64,000 bases of DNA from assembly GCA_031292625.1 (NCBI GenBank), contig JARLGU010000019.1:248001-312000 (forward strand), written 5' to 3'. Position numbers and translations under genes: made by a program. Numbering within the stretch: position 1 is the first letter of the stretch; each line of letters opens with the position of its first letter. This DNA is from Capsulimonadaceae bacterium (GTDB taxonomy: Bacteria > Armatimonadota > Armatimonadia > Armatimonadales > Capsulimonadaceae). Under the pieces are notes generated by a model. The model saw only the letters and a list, made by a program, of their open reading frames with translations, was not told the origin of the DNA and did not search any database. Positions 18,994 to 27,681 of the stretch are shown one piece after another.

Positions 18994-19461
18994 ATGTCGC
19001 GAAAGAGGCGCAGGGATAGATCAATGGGCGAAGAGAACAACACCATAGACCCCACGGCGCGCAAGCGCCGTCGCGTGCACAAACGCAAGCCGATCCTCGG
19101 ACTATTGCCCCGCTTCGGCTTACTCGGCACCGGCCTTGCCTTGCTCCTTATAATGGGGGGGCTTATTGTCGGCAAGCTGATCGACCCTTACCAGAAGGGT
19201 GCAGTCCAGCAGCGCCAAATTGCCGAATTGCGCACCGACCTTAACGCAACGCGCACCAAGAACGAGGGCCTCCAGCAACGTCGCGATGCGTTGTACCGTC
19301 CGGAGGGCATCGAGGTGGCGGCGCGATCCGAGGGCTACTTGCGCAAAGGCGAAGTTCGCCTTGTCCTAGAGCGCGACCCTACCCCGCTGCCGGAGCGCGC
19401 GCACAGCGACTCGATCCTCGACCGCTGGCGCGGCGCGTGGCTTGGGTTCGTCGGACGCTAA
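18994..19461 (+). CDS. FtsB/DivIC-like septum formation protein
   Basis: 155-aa bitopic membrane protein. A basic cytoplasmic start (RKRRRVHKRK) is followed by one transmembrane helix (LLGTGLALLLIMGGLIVGKL), a short coiled coil (QRQIAELRTDLNATRTKNEG) and the family end PEGIEVAARSEGYLRKGEV. FtsB/DivIC proteins bridge FtsL and FtsQ in the divisome. Start is uncertain: ATG 18994 (AGGGGA upstream) and ATG 19024 (CAGGGA upstream) are both plausible, and the open frame reaches ATG 18898, overlapping the pyk stop. A strong terminator follows. Confidence 0.82.
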   Translation: MSRKRRRDRSMGEENNTIDPTARKRRRVHKRKPILGLLPRFGLLGTGLALLLIMGGLIVGKLIDPYQKGAVQQRQIAELRTDLNATRTKNEGLQQRRDALYRPEGIEVAARSEGYLRKGEVRLVLERDPTPLPERAHSDSILDRWRGAWLGFVGR

Positions 19462-19490
19462 CACCGGCAACAGATCGCCGCATCATCGTT

Positions 19491-19524
19491 AAACGGCAGG
19501 CGTTTATTCGCCTGCCGTTTTGTC
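19491..19524. terminator. Intrinsic terminator between convergent genes
   Basis: AAACGGCAGGCG pairs with CGCCTGCCGTTT across a TTTATT loop, ending in TTTTGTCTGTTG. It lies between the FtsB-like gene (+) and the SDR gene (-) and could serve both. Confidence 0.8.
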
Positions 19525-19599
19525 TGTTGTAAGATCTGGCGCCTTTCTAAGCCTCTAGCCATACCGCCTTTGCCCGGCCGAACGCTCACCCTTCCAGCC

Positions 19600-20634
19600 T
19601 CACGCCACGGTGCGCACCCAGCCGGCGTAGCGGCGAATGCTCTCTTCGAGCCCAATCCACGGCTCTAGCCCCAATTCGGTGCGCGCGCGCGTCGTATCGG
19701 GAATGTAGCGCGAGCGGAAACCTCCTGGCTGAGGCGCGCCCAGGATACGAACGCCCTGCGCACCTGGGATCGTATCGGCGACAAGCTTAGCGAGATCACC
19801 GATTGATATCGCCTCGCTGGAGCCGACGTTATAGGCCGTCCCGCCGCGCCCGCGCGCTAGCAGAACGGCTAGCCATACGGCCGCATCCGATGCATACAGG
19901 AACGAACGAACGGGGGTGCCGTCGCCGCTGACGACGATTTCGCCGCCGCGCACCGCATCCCGGACAAAGTTGCCGATCGCGAAGTGGCCGAAGGGATCCA
20001 AGAAGGGACCGACAAAAGCAAAGCATCGGGCAATCACCGTCTCGATGCCGTACTGCTGGTGGTAGATCGTGCAGAACTGCTCCGCCATCCGCTTGCTTTG
20101 CGCATAGTTCGAACGAACGTCGGTCGTCGAGCAAGCCCCCTCATAGGTCTCCGGCATCGCCGCCAAATCCGCCGGTTGCGCGCCATAGACTGCCCCTGAA
20201 CTGGTGAGCAGAAGGCGCCGCGCCCCTGATCGGACGGCAAAATCGAGAACTCTGCGTGCGCCAACCAGAATAGTATCCGCCAACTCAAGCGGACGCGCAT
20301 CGGCAGCAGCGGACGTGTCAGCGGCCGCGTGGATAACGTGCGTAAACGGTCCGTCCGGAAACTCGCATGCTCGCACATCCCCCGCGAGCAGTTTGAGGGC
20401 GGGATCCGCGGCGAGACCGGGACAAAGCGATGCAAAGCGGTCGGGATCACGGCTCAGGCAAACAATTGAGAGACCTAAATCATGCGTGCGGTTCGCGTGA
20501 AGGAGCGCCGCGAGGATCCAACGCCCAAGAAAGCCGGTACAACCGGTAGCAAAGATCCTCGCGCCGGATAACTCTTGCCATACGCCGCCGACCTGGTTGG
20601 CGGATTCCGCGATTTCATGGTAAAACTGATTCAT
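19600..20634 (-). CDS. NAD-dependent sugar-nucleotide epimerase/dehydratase (SDR)
   Basis: 344-aa extended short-chain dehydrogenase. The NAD motif is ATGCTGFLGRW at about residues 28-38; SSGAVYG and the catalytic YAQSK (Tyr-x3-Lys) follow. It probably epimerises, dehydrates or reduces a nucleotide sugar. ATG 20634 (MNQFYHE) is chosen over 20640 because TATAAT ends 8 nt before it, matching the leaderless spacing seen at other genes here. Divergent from the NeuB-like operon, so it is likely part of the same glycan locus. Confidence 0.9.
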   Translation of the reverse strand: MNQFYHEIAESANQVGGVWQELSGARIFATGCTGFLGRWILAALLHANRTHDLGLSIVCLSRDPDRFASLCPGLAADPALKLLAGDVRACEFPDGPFTHVIHAAADTSAAADARPLELADTILVGARRVLDFAVRSGARRLLLTSSGAVYGAQPADLAAMPETYEGACSTTDVRSNYAQSKRMAEQFCTIYHQQYGIETVIARCFAFVGPFLDPFGHFAIGNFVRDAVRGGEIVVSGDGTPVRSFLYASDAAVWLAVLLARGRGGTAYNVGSSEAISIGDLAKLVADTIPGAQGVRILGAPQPGGFRSRYIPDTTRARTELGLEPWIGLEESIRRYAGWVRTVA

Positions 20635-20642
20635 TGCCATTT

Positions 20643-20648
20643 ATTATA
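20643..20648 (-). promoter_or_regulatory. -10 element before the SDR gene
   Basis: TATAAT on the minus strand, 2 nt before ATG 20640 and 8 nt before ATG 20634. This supports the second ATG as the real, leaderless start. Confidence 0.4.
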
Positions 20649-20838
20649 CACAGTCTCGTTGCGCGCGCGCTTTGCGCGCGAAACTGCAATGCTTCGCATT
20701 GTAGTCGCGTTGAGAATAACGGCGGTAAGGGGAGAAGCAGGCCAATTGATTGCGGCTCGCGCCAAGTTCGCCTTATTACGCGATATTCCGTCGTTAAATA
20801 ACTTACATCATCGTGCGACGGTCTGGCAGGTCCGACTA

Positions 20839-20867
20839 TTGCGGCAAGCGCCGCTACGTGCTATAAT
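20839..20867 (+). promoter_or_regulatory. Promoter of the NeuB-like operon
   Basis: TTGCGG (20839-20844), 17 nt, then TATAAT (20862-20867) with an extended TGC in front. Start near 20874 leaves about 80 nt of leader. Confidence 0.65.
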
Positions 20868-20953
20868 GCTTTCGCGTCGTCCTCTTATGTTCTCCATCGG
20901 CCTTCCCGGAAGCATCTCGACGTATTGCCTTTTCAGGAGTGGTTTTGTTCAAC

Positions 20954-21829
20954 ATGTCTAACCAAGAAGTTCGGATCGCCAATAAAGCTATCGGGGACGG
21001 TCACCCAGCTTACATCATCGCGGAAATTGGCATCAATCACAACGGAAGCATCGAACATGCGAAAAGGCTGATCAGCGTCGCCTATAGCGCAGGATGCGAT
21101 GCCGTTAAGTTCCAGAAGCGAACAGTAGACGTCGTCTATACCCCGGAAGAGCTTGCCAAGCCGCGCGAAAATCCATTTGGCGAGACAAACGGCGATCTCA
21201 AGCGGGGGCTCGAGTTTAATGCGGAGCAGTATTCCGCCATTGATCAATACTGCAAGACGATTGGCATCGATTGGTTCGCGTCATGCTGGGATGAAGGTTC
21301 CGTCGATCTCATCGACCAGTTTAATCCGCCCTGCTACAAGGTGGCGTCCGCCTCGATTACCGACGACAACCTGCTTCGCCATACCCGCGCCAAGGGGAAA
21401 CCGATTCTGCTATCAACCGGCATGAGCACGATAGCGCAGATCGATCGCGCGGTTGAGATCCTTGGAACCAAGGATCTTGTTCTATTTCACACGTGCAGCG
21501 CGTATCCATCGAAGTACGCCGATCTCAACCTCCGTGTAATTCAAACGCTCCGCCAGCGCTACAATGTCCCGGTCGGCTATTCCGGTCACGAGACCGGCCT
21601 CGCATCGTCCAGCGCCGCCATCGCCCTTGGAGCCTGTTCGATCGAACGGCATATTACACTGGATCGCGCGGGTTGGGGCTCGGATCAAGCGGCATCGCTT
21701 GAGCCGAACGGCATCAACAAGCTGGTCCGCGACGTACGTCTGGTGGAAGAGGCGCTCGGCAGCGGAGAAAAGCGCGTCCTGTCTTGCGAAGAGCCCATCA
21801 TCGCCAAGCTGCGCCGGGTAGGAAGGTAA
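20954..21829 (+). CDS. NeuB-like sialic/nonulosonic acid synthase lacking the SAF domain
   Basis: 291-aa member of the N-acetylneuraminate synthase family, which condenses phosphoenolpyruvate with a hexosamine-type sugar. The TIM-barrel signatures are clear: YIIAEIGINHNGS, GCDAVKFQKRT, STGMST, GYSGHETG. The usual family length is about 340-350 aa; here the protein ends after the barrel and has no C-terminal antifreeze-like (SAF) domain. ATG 20954 fits family N-termini, though TTG 20945 is better spaced from AGGAG at 20935-20939. A HAD phosphatase gene follows 8 bp later. Confidence 0.88.
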   Translation: MSNQEVRIANKAIGDGHPAYIIAEIGINHNGSIEHAKRLISVAYSAGCDAVKFQKRTVDVVYTPEELAKPRENPFGETNGDLKRGLEFNAEQYSAIDQYCKTIGIDWFASCWDEGSVDLIDQFNPPCYKVASASITDDNLLRHTRAKGKPILLSTGMSTIAQIDRAVEILGTKDLVLFHTCSAYPSKYADLNLRVIQTLRQRYNVPVGYSGHETGLASSSAAIALGACSIERHITLDRAGWGSDQAASLEPNGINKLVRDVRLVEEALGSGEKRVLSCEEPIIAKLRRVGR

Positions 21830-21837
21830 CTTACCGG

Positions 21838-22320
21838 ATGCAGGGATCGAACATTAGGGCGATCGCACTCGACGTGGATGGGACACTAACGGACGGATCG
21901 TTCTGGTGGAGCGAAAGCGGTGAGGAGTTCAAGCAGTTCCACTACCTAGATGTCATGGGAATCTCACGGGCTATGCGCCTCGGGATCGTCTTCGCGCTGA
22001 TCTCCGGCGAGGACAGCCCGCTCGTCAGCCGGTTTGCCGCCAAGCTCAAGATCGAGACCGTCTACAGAGGTTGTAAAGACAAAGCGTCCGCTCTGACGGA
22101 ATTTGCGCAGGCATCGTCATTAGACCTTCACGAAATCTGTTTCATGGGCGACGATATCAACGATTTGCCAGCCCTGCGCATCGCGGGGCTGGCAGCGGCC
22201 CCACCCACCGCGCACGAGGCCGTGCTCGCTTGTGCAGCATTTGTCGCAACGCGCCCCGCAGGCAAGGGCGCTGTCCGATCGCTGATCGACCACCTATGGG
22301 GCGATCGAATCAATGTATGA
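21838..22320 (+). CDS. KdsC-like HAD phosphatase
   Basis: 160-aa cap-less HAD phosphatase of the KdsC / acylneuraminate-9-phosphate phosphatase type. The nucleophile motif is ALDVDGTLTDG; later motifs include ISGE and CFMGDDINDLPAL. It probably dephosphorylates the product of the adjacent NeuB-like synthase. ATG 21838 lies 8 bp after the synthase stop with AGGAAGG upstream. KdsC-like and NeuA-C-terminal-like enzymes cannot be separated by eye. Confidence 0.88.
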   Translation: MQGSNIRAIALDVDGTLTDGSFWWSESGEEFKQFHYLDVMGISRAMRLGIVFALISGEDSPLVSRFAAKLKIETVYRGCKDKASALTEFAQASSLDLHEICFMGDDINDLPALRIAGLAAAPPTAHEAVLACAAFVATRPAGKGAVRSLIDHLWGDRINV

Positions 22321-22453
22321 AGAGGCCCGTGGCGCGCAACCGGGCAACCTCCCGTTTGCACCCTCTTACCGTCTCCCATTGCGGGAAGCAGAGGCCCACG
22401 CTTAACGTGAAGCATCAATACAATGCGCCGCAGCGCGCCATTCGGAGTTCTCA

Positions 22454-24253
22454 ATGATTAAGTTAACGGATTATGTGATCGGCAAAATCGCCGATCAAGG
22501 CGCCAAACACATTTTTGCAGTGCCAGGCGGCGCCGCGATGCACCTCAACGATTCGGCCGGACGCAATCGCGACATTACGTTCATCTCCAACATCCACGAA
22601 CAGTGCAGTTCTATTGCCGCCGAAGCGTACGCAAAGGTCACCGAAGGTCTCGGCGTCTGCATGGTTACGGCTGGCCCCGGCGGAACGAATGCGATTACGG
22701 GTCTCTCTGGCGCTTGGCTGGATTCGACGCCATGCATCTTTCTTTCGGGTCAGGTAAAGACGGCCGACCTTAAAGGGGACAGCGGCCTGCGGCAGCTTGG
22801 CAACCAGGAACTGGACATCGTCAAGATCGTTTCGTCGATCACAAAGTATGCCGTAACGATCACAGATCCGGAAACGATCCGCTACCATCTGGAGAAGGCG
22901 CTTTATTTGGCAAACTCGGGACGTAAGGGCCCGGTATGGCTGGACTTCCCGCTCGACGTTCAGGCAGCCATGATCGATCCCGATAATCAGCCCGGCTTTA
23001 CGCCGCCGGACCCGGAACCGCCTAAGTCCGATATTCCCGCCGTCGTTGCTCGCACGCTAGACCTGCTCGCCGAATCCAAACGCCCACTGCTGCTCGGCGG
23101 CAACGGCATCCGTTGCGCGGGCGCAGTCGACGCATTTCGCGAACTGATCGAACTCCTTGGCATCCCTGTAACGACAACGTGGCTTGCCGTCGACTTGATC
23201 CATGACGAGCACCCTCTCTTTACGGGCCGTCCGGGCGGCATGGCTGCGCGCGGAGCAAACTTCACGCTCCAGAACAGCGATTTCCTGTTATCGATTGGAG
23301 CCAGGCTCGACATGGCGACCGTCGGCTACTCGCATGAGCGGTTCGCGCGCAACGCCCGCAAGGTGATTGTCGACCTGGACGAAGCTGAGATCCGTAAGCT
23401 CAAGATGGCAATCGATGAACCTGTCGTGGCGGATGCCGGCGAATTCCTACAGGAACTGCTGCGTCAGGCGAAGCTACGCACGTGGCCAAAGCGAAGCGAA
23501 TGGATCGAGCGCATACATGCGTGGCGCAAGCGCTACCCGCTTATGGCGCCGGCGCGTTCTGGCGGACAGCCAGGCATCAGCACTTACGATTTTTCGGAGG
23601 CGCTCTCAGCCGAATCCCCTGAAGGGGCTCTTCTGGTTCCAGGCAGCAGCGGATTCGCCAGCGAAATCTATTACCTGATGCTCAAGGTTAAGCCCGGTCA
23701 GCGCTGCTTCCACAACAGGGGAACGGGCTCGATGGGCTTTGCCATTCCGTCCGCGATCGGCGCAAGCATTGCCGCCGGCGGCAAGCTGACTATTTCGGTG
23801 GATGGCGACGGCGGCTTCTACTTCAATATCCAGGACCTGGCAACCGTTGCGCGCCTCAACCTTCCCATCAAGTTTTTCGTGGTCAACAATCAGGGGTATG
23901 CGTCGATCCGAGCCAGCCAAACCGGTTACTTTGGCGGCAATCTCGTCGGCTGCGATGCAACCAGCGGCCTTGAACTGCCAGATCTCAGTGCGGTGGCAAA
24001 AGCATTCGGCATCGAATCGCGCGTGATACGTCCGGGCGACGACGTTCGCAAGGCGATCCGGGAGGCGCTCGCAACGCCCGGCCCAGTCATTTGCGACGTC
24101 CGCGTCATTCCCGACGAGCCACGGGAACCGAGGCTCGTCTCGAAGCGTCTTGACGACGGTACGATCGTGTCAAGTCCACTCGAAGACCTGTACCCGTTCC
24201 TGGATAGGGAAGAGTTCGCGGCGAATATGATTACGGCGACTTTAACGAAATAG
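22454..24253 (+). CDS. Acetolactate-synthase-like ThDP enzyme in the glycan locus
   Basis: 599-aa thiamine-diphosphate enzyme with the three-domain acetolactate synthase layout. The cofactor-activating Glu is E49 (SNIHEQCSS), the phosphate/Mg site is VDGDGGFYFNIQDL at about 447-460 with NNQGY. No regulatory subunit gene (ilvN) is near. Its place after neuB-like and HAD genes suggests it adds a two-carbon unit to a keto-sugar, as YerE does in yersiniose synthesis, rather than serving valine/isoleucine synthesis. That role is inference. GGAGT precedes ATG 22454. Confidence 0.85.
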   Translation: MIKLTDYVIGKIADQGAKHIFAVPGGAAMHLNDSAGRNRDITFISNIHEQCSSIAAEAYAKVTEGLGVCMVTAGPGGTNAITGLSGAWLDSTPCIFLSGQVKTADLKGDSGLRQLGNQELDIVKIVSSITKYAVTITDPETIRYHLEKALYLANSGRKGPVWLDFPLDVQAAMIDPDNQPGFTPPDPEPPKSDIPAVVARTLDLLAESKRPLLLGGNGIRCAGAVDAFRELIELLGIPVTTTWLAVDLIHDEHPLFTGRPGGMAARGANFTLQNSDFLLSIGARLDMATVGYSHERFARNARKVIVDLDEAEIRKLKMAIDEPVVADAGEFLQELLRQAKLRTWPKRSEWIERIHAWRKRYPLMAPARSGGQPGISTYDFSEALSAESPEGALLVPGSSGFASEIYYLMLKVKPGQRCFHNRGTGSMGFAIPSAIGASIAAGGKLTISVDGDGGFYFNIQDLATVARLNLPIKFFVVNNQGYASIRASQTGYFGGNLVGCDATSGLELPDLSAVAKAFGIESRVIRPGDDVRKAIREALATPGPVICDVRVIPDEPREPRLVSKRLDDGTIVSSPLEDLYPFLDREEFAANMITATLTK

Positions 24254-24313
24254 CGTTTTTTCCGGACTACCATTCTCTCGCGAAGAGAGGCGACTCGCGG
24301 TCGCGAAGTTCTG

Positions 24314-24362
24314 CGTGGGTTGCCGCGAGCTAGCTCTGCTGACGTTCGCGCCGCAACCCACG
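24314..24362 (+). terminator. Long hairpin after the ThDP gene
   Basis: CGTGGGTTGC pairs with GCAACCCACG, with additional pairing inside the 29-nt loop. It lies 60 nt after the ThDP enzyme stop and may separate the sugar-synthesis genes from the membrane genes. Confidence 0.4.
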
Positions 24363-24500
24363 AAATGTATTGCCGCATCTCGCATCTGACCGTAAGCAGG
24401 TTAACGTTACTTAATTAAGGCACGGCGTTCGTTCATTGTGCCCGGGATGACAGCGCATCTCAAGTTGAGCAGCGTGCGCGGAGATTTTGGGGAGTACATT

Positions 24501-25895
24501 ATGGACCGTTCATCTAAAATCGCATTGATGGAAGTAATTATCCTCTGTGGCTTCATCTGTGCGGTCTCATTTCACTACGTGGCCGGTGTCGCAAAGCATG
24601 GCGAATATCCGTACAGCACGTTTTTGTATCGCCCCGATCTGCAGTTTTCCGATTTCACGGAAACAGTATTTCATAGTTCAACGCCACACGCGAAGCTCGA
24701 AAATGCGGCGTATTCCAGCGGCCCCGCTTATGGCCCTTTTCTTCTTGCTGTAGTCGGCGCTCTATTTCAACACAAGGGCTTGCATGTTCACACGGCGCTT
24801 GTATGGTTCTTGGGGACTTTCGCTGTTGCCTATTTCGTCATCTGCTACAAATACCTCAAGACTGACTGTTGTTCCGAGACGATCCGGCGTTGCGTCATAT
24901 TCTCGTTTTGCTCGTACTCGTTTCTCTACGCGCTTGACAGAGCCAATTTCGAGGTATGGTCGGTCCTCGCCGTCGCCGCGGCGTTTGGAGCGTACAGCGC
25001 TCGCGGCTCATTTAGCAAAGTTAAGCCGTGGCTAGCCATGACTTCCATGGCGCTAGCCCTCAGCTTCAAGCCGTTCGGGATCTTTTTTCTGCCGGCGTTC
25101 ATGGCGCAAAGAACAAAGCGGGAGACAGCCATTACGATCATAATGGCCGTCCTCTTAACACTTTGCGGACTTGTCTACCTCGGTCCGCACATCGGGACGA
25201 CGCTTCATGATATGCTCAACAATATCGAGGCCACGAATCAACGATACGTGATCGGCAAGGACGGCATGGTCAACGGAAGCGGCCTGTACCCGATGTTGAA
25301 GCTTAGCTGCCGCTGGTATTACGGCAACTACCACGCAAGCTGGGTCGAGCCTCTCCATTTTTACTTCTGTATTTCCGCGGTGATCTCGATCATCTGTCTG
25401 TTTCTTTATGTTCTATTGATCGAGCGAGAGGCATGGCGTCAGTTCGCGATTTGCGCGCTGGCAGTCAACCTGCTGCCGACGATTGCATTTCCCTACCGGC
25501 TGCTCTACGTCAATATCGCCATGATGGCCTTTGCCAACGCCGCCGTCAAAAACAAGAACGACCGTCTCTACAGCATTTTGTTTGCCGTCGTCGTGATGCC
25601 TCTCGGCTATCTTTTCTTTGACCCCGTGGAGCTTTCGGAAACGACTCTGATCGAGCCCCTTGCGATGATCGCTCTGACCGCCATGATCGTATGGGACGGA
25701 TACGCGGCCCGTAGGGCGGCCCTCGCGGCAGCGCCCGCCGACACGCCGGTACAGGCCTCCTTCCCGTCGCCATTTGCGGGTACTCCCGCCTATTCGACGG
25801 GAGCGCTTCGCGAGCAACCGTTGGAGCAGTCTCGAGCGGCCATGGAGCACAAATCGGGCTTGCCGCTCACAGCGGAAAGCGACAACGCGGGTTAG
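24501..25895 (+). CDS. GT87-like polyprenyl-linked membrane glycosyltransferase
   Basis: 464-aa multi-pass membrane protein. Roughly ten hydrophobic helices, an Asp/Glu-bearing first outer loop and the motif ALDRANFEVW followed by a Lys-Pro (LSFKPFG) resemble GT87/DUF2029 mannosyltransferases that use polyprenyl-phosphate sugars. TGGGGAG at 24488-24494 fixes ATG 24501; the longer frame from 24438 is unlikely. The cytoplasmic tail (about 420-464) is Pro/Ala-rich. The coding sequence looks less GC-rich than neighbouring housekeeping genes. Confidence 0.75.
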   Translation: MDRSSKIALMEVIILCGFICAVSFHYVAGVAKHGEYPYSTFLYRPDLQFSDFTETVFHSSTPHAKLENAAYSSGPAYGPFLLAVVGALFQHKGLHVHTALVWFLGTFAVAYFVICYKYLKTDCCSETIRRCVIFSFCSYSFLYALDRANFEVWSVLAVAAAFGAYSARGSFSKVKPWLAMTSMALALSFKPFGIFFLPAFMAQRTKRETAITIIMAVLLTLCGLVYLGPHIGTTLHDMLNNIEATNQRYVIGKDGMVNGSGLYPMLKLSCRWYYGNYHASWVEPLHFYFCISAVISIICLFLYVLLIEREAWRQFAICALAVNLLPTIAFPYRLLYVNIAMMAFANAAVKNKNDRLYSILFAVVVMPLGYLFFDPVELSETTLIEPLAMIALTAMIVWDGYAARRAALAAAPADTPVQASFPSPFAGTPAYSTGALREQPLEQSRAAMEHKSGLPLTAESDNAG

Positions 25896-25912
25896 TTCTG
25901 GACGGACAGTAA

Positions 25913-26431
25913 GTGACAACAACGACGACCACAACAATGGGCAAAGAGTTAGTACGCCTCATCAAGTACTGCATTGTCGGCGCAAGCAGCTTTTTGGTTG
26001 GCCTACTAACCTTTAACGTTTCGTGGATATTGCTTCACATTTTCCCCGTATGTAAGGCCGTGTTCCCGGTTTGCAACGCGCTTGCGTATGTCGTGTCTGT
26101 ACTCAATGGCTTCCTGCTCAATCGCTCATGGACGTTTAGCGACAAGCGCGGGCATAGCGTCTGGCAGCAAGCGGGCAGGTTCGCCATCGTCAATATCATC
26201 GGCTGGGCGATGAACACGGTGGTCATCGCGGCCATCGTCGCGTCGGCGATGTCGCTTCATGAAAGCCATAACTTCTTTCACCGTGCCGTTGGCGTGGCCC
26301 TCGACTTACTCACGGGACGCAGCAAGGCGCACTATTCATTGCTGCTGCTCAACGCCGCCGGCGTTGTGGCCACGGGCATCGTTTTGGTGTGGAACTGGCT
26401 AGGCAACCGCCACTGGTCGTTCCGCAAGTGA
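25913..26431 (+). CDS. GtrA family membrane protein
   Basis: 172-aa protein with four hydrophobic helices. The GtrA-type start RLIKYCIVGASSFLVGLLTF and the motif LNGFLLNRSWTFSDK are typical; it ends NWLGNRHWSFRK. GtrA proteins help move or load undecaprenyl-phosphate-glucose, usually with a GtrB-type transferase such as the one at 29302. The start is GTG 25913 (with a run of Thr codons) or ATG 25937; neither has a good ribosome site. Confidence 0.88.
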   Translation: MTTTTTTTMGKELVRLIKYCIVGASSFLVGLLTFNVSWILLHIFPVCKAVFPVCNALAYVVSVLNGFLLNRSWTFSDKRGHSVWQQAGRFAIVNIIGWAMNTVVIAAIVASAMSLHESHNFFHRAVGVALDLLTGRSKAHYSLLLLNAAGVVATGIVLVWNWLGNRHWSFRK

Positions 26432-26514
26432 CTGCGCGGACGATGGCTGGTTTCCGCCATGGCATTTCAGGAAATCGCCGCACTTCGCGGCCAACGTAGA
26501 ACAGGCGCAAGTCC

Positions 26515-27600
26515 GTGCAGCTTAACGAATCCATAACACCAAGGCCCGATCCGCAGGAAACCGGCGGCGCGGATGCCAACGTTTGGCCGGTACTCGGCGC
26601 GCTCAGGTTCCTCCTCGCCTCAGTCGTCTGCTGCAACCACTACTTCATGGTGGCCCCGTTTGAGGCCCAACTTCCTTGGCCAATTTATATTCTCCGCCTC
26701 ATGGGCGGGTACGCCGCCGTTCAGGGCTTTTTTCTGATTTCGGGGTATTCCATCGCGTCGTCTATCAAAAGAGACGCATCGTCCTTCGGGTATCGCCGCT
26801 TCTGGCGAATTTATCCGTTATCGCTGGCCGGCCTATGCTACGCGCTAATCCCTTTTGCGTTTTACGATACTGGAACCATTCATACGCTCGCCTTTGCATT
26901 CAACGAACCGACGCCATCCGAAACACTTGCCGCAGCGGCGGCGTTGCCCTGCATCATCACGAACCCGGTGTCGACATTTGGCGTAACCTGGACACTCACG
27001 TGCGAGATTCTTTACTACATGCTCGCTCCGCTTATTGCCAAATGCAGGACGGGGATCATCCTGTTCACCTGCGCGCTTTCGCTCGGGGCCTTTCTCGTAC
27101 ATGACAACTTCTTCTTGCTTCAGTATCCAACGGATCTGTACCTTGTCGCGCCGGTCTGCATGATCTGGTGGTGGCTGAGCGGTTGGCTTCTCTATCAGTA
27201 CAGGACAAGCGCTACCGCTGGCGTGCTCCTAATGGGCATCTGCCTTACGGCAAACGCCCTGAGCCCTCATACGCCGGAACACCTGAGCGAACTCGCCATG
27301 TTCATCAGCTTGCTCGCGCTCGTATTCGGCAGGCAAGTCAATATGGCGACCTGGATCAAAAAGCTTTGCATCCTGCTCGGCGACATCAGTTACCCATTGT
27401 ACTTGACGCATATCACGACCTACATTTTGATCTATCGGTTCGCGGGCCCCTGGATGATGACTCACAGCATCCTGTACCTGCCGGCCGCGGTAATCGTTGG
27501 CGCAGCGTTCTTCGTTGGCATTGACAAGCCGGTTCGCTCGTTCATCCGGGGGGCCAAGAGCGTTTCTGGTCCCCAAAATGCCGTTGCGGCGGTCAAATAA
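26515..27600 (+). CDS. Acyltransferase 3 family membrane protein
   Basis: 361-aa integral membrane acyltransferase. The N-terminal motif GALRFLLASVVCCNHYF holds the Arg and His expected of the family; FFLISGYSIASS and RRFWRIYPLSLAG follow, with about ten hydrophobic helices. Such enzymes O-acylate surface sugars. It begins with GTG 26515 without a clear ribosome site. A second, different acyltransferase follows at 27682, so the glycan may be acylated at two positions. Confidence 0.88.
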   Translation: MQLNESITPRPDPQETGGADANVWPVLGALRFLLASVVCCNHYFMVAPFEAQLPWPIYILRLMGGYAAVQGFFLISGYSIASSIKRDASSFGYRRFWRIYPLSLAGLCYALIPFAFYDTGTIHTLAFAFNEPTPSETLAAAAALPCIITNPVSTFGVTWTLTCEILYYMLAPLIAKCRTGIILFTCALSLGAFLVHDNFFLLQYPTDLYLVAPVCMIWWWLSGWLLYQYRTSATAGVLLMGICLTANALSPHTPEHLSELAMFISLLALVFGRQVNMATWIKKLCILLGDISYPLYLTHITTYILIYRFAGPWMMTHSILYLPAAVIVGAAFFVGIDKPVRSFIRGAKSVSGPQNAVAAVK

Positions 27601-27681
27601 ACCTAAAGGAAGAGCACGCCTCGTTCCAGCCGATATGGCCGCCAAAGCTCGCCAGGCTTCTCAAGGATACAGTAGAATCGA

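Noticed and set aside
20660-20705. GC-alternating hairpins between the SDR gene and the NeuB-like operon
   Set aside because: Short GCGCGCG and GCATTGTAG stems are visible but belong to no recognised class and have no clear position relative to a promoter.
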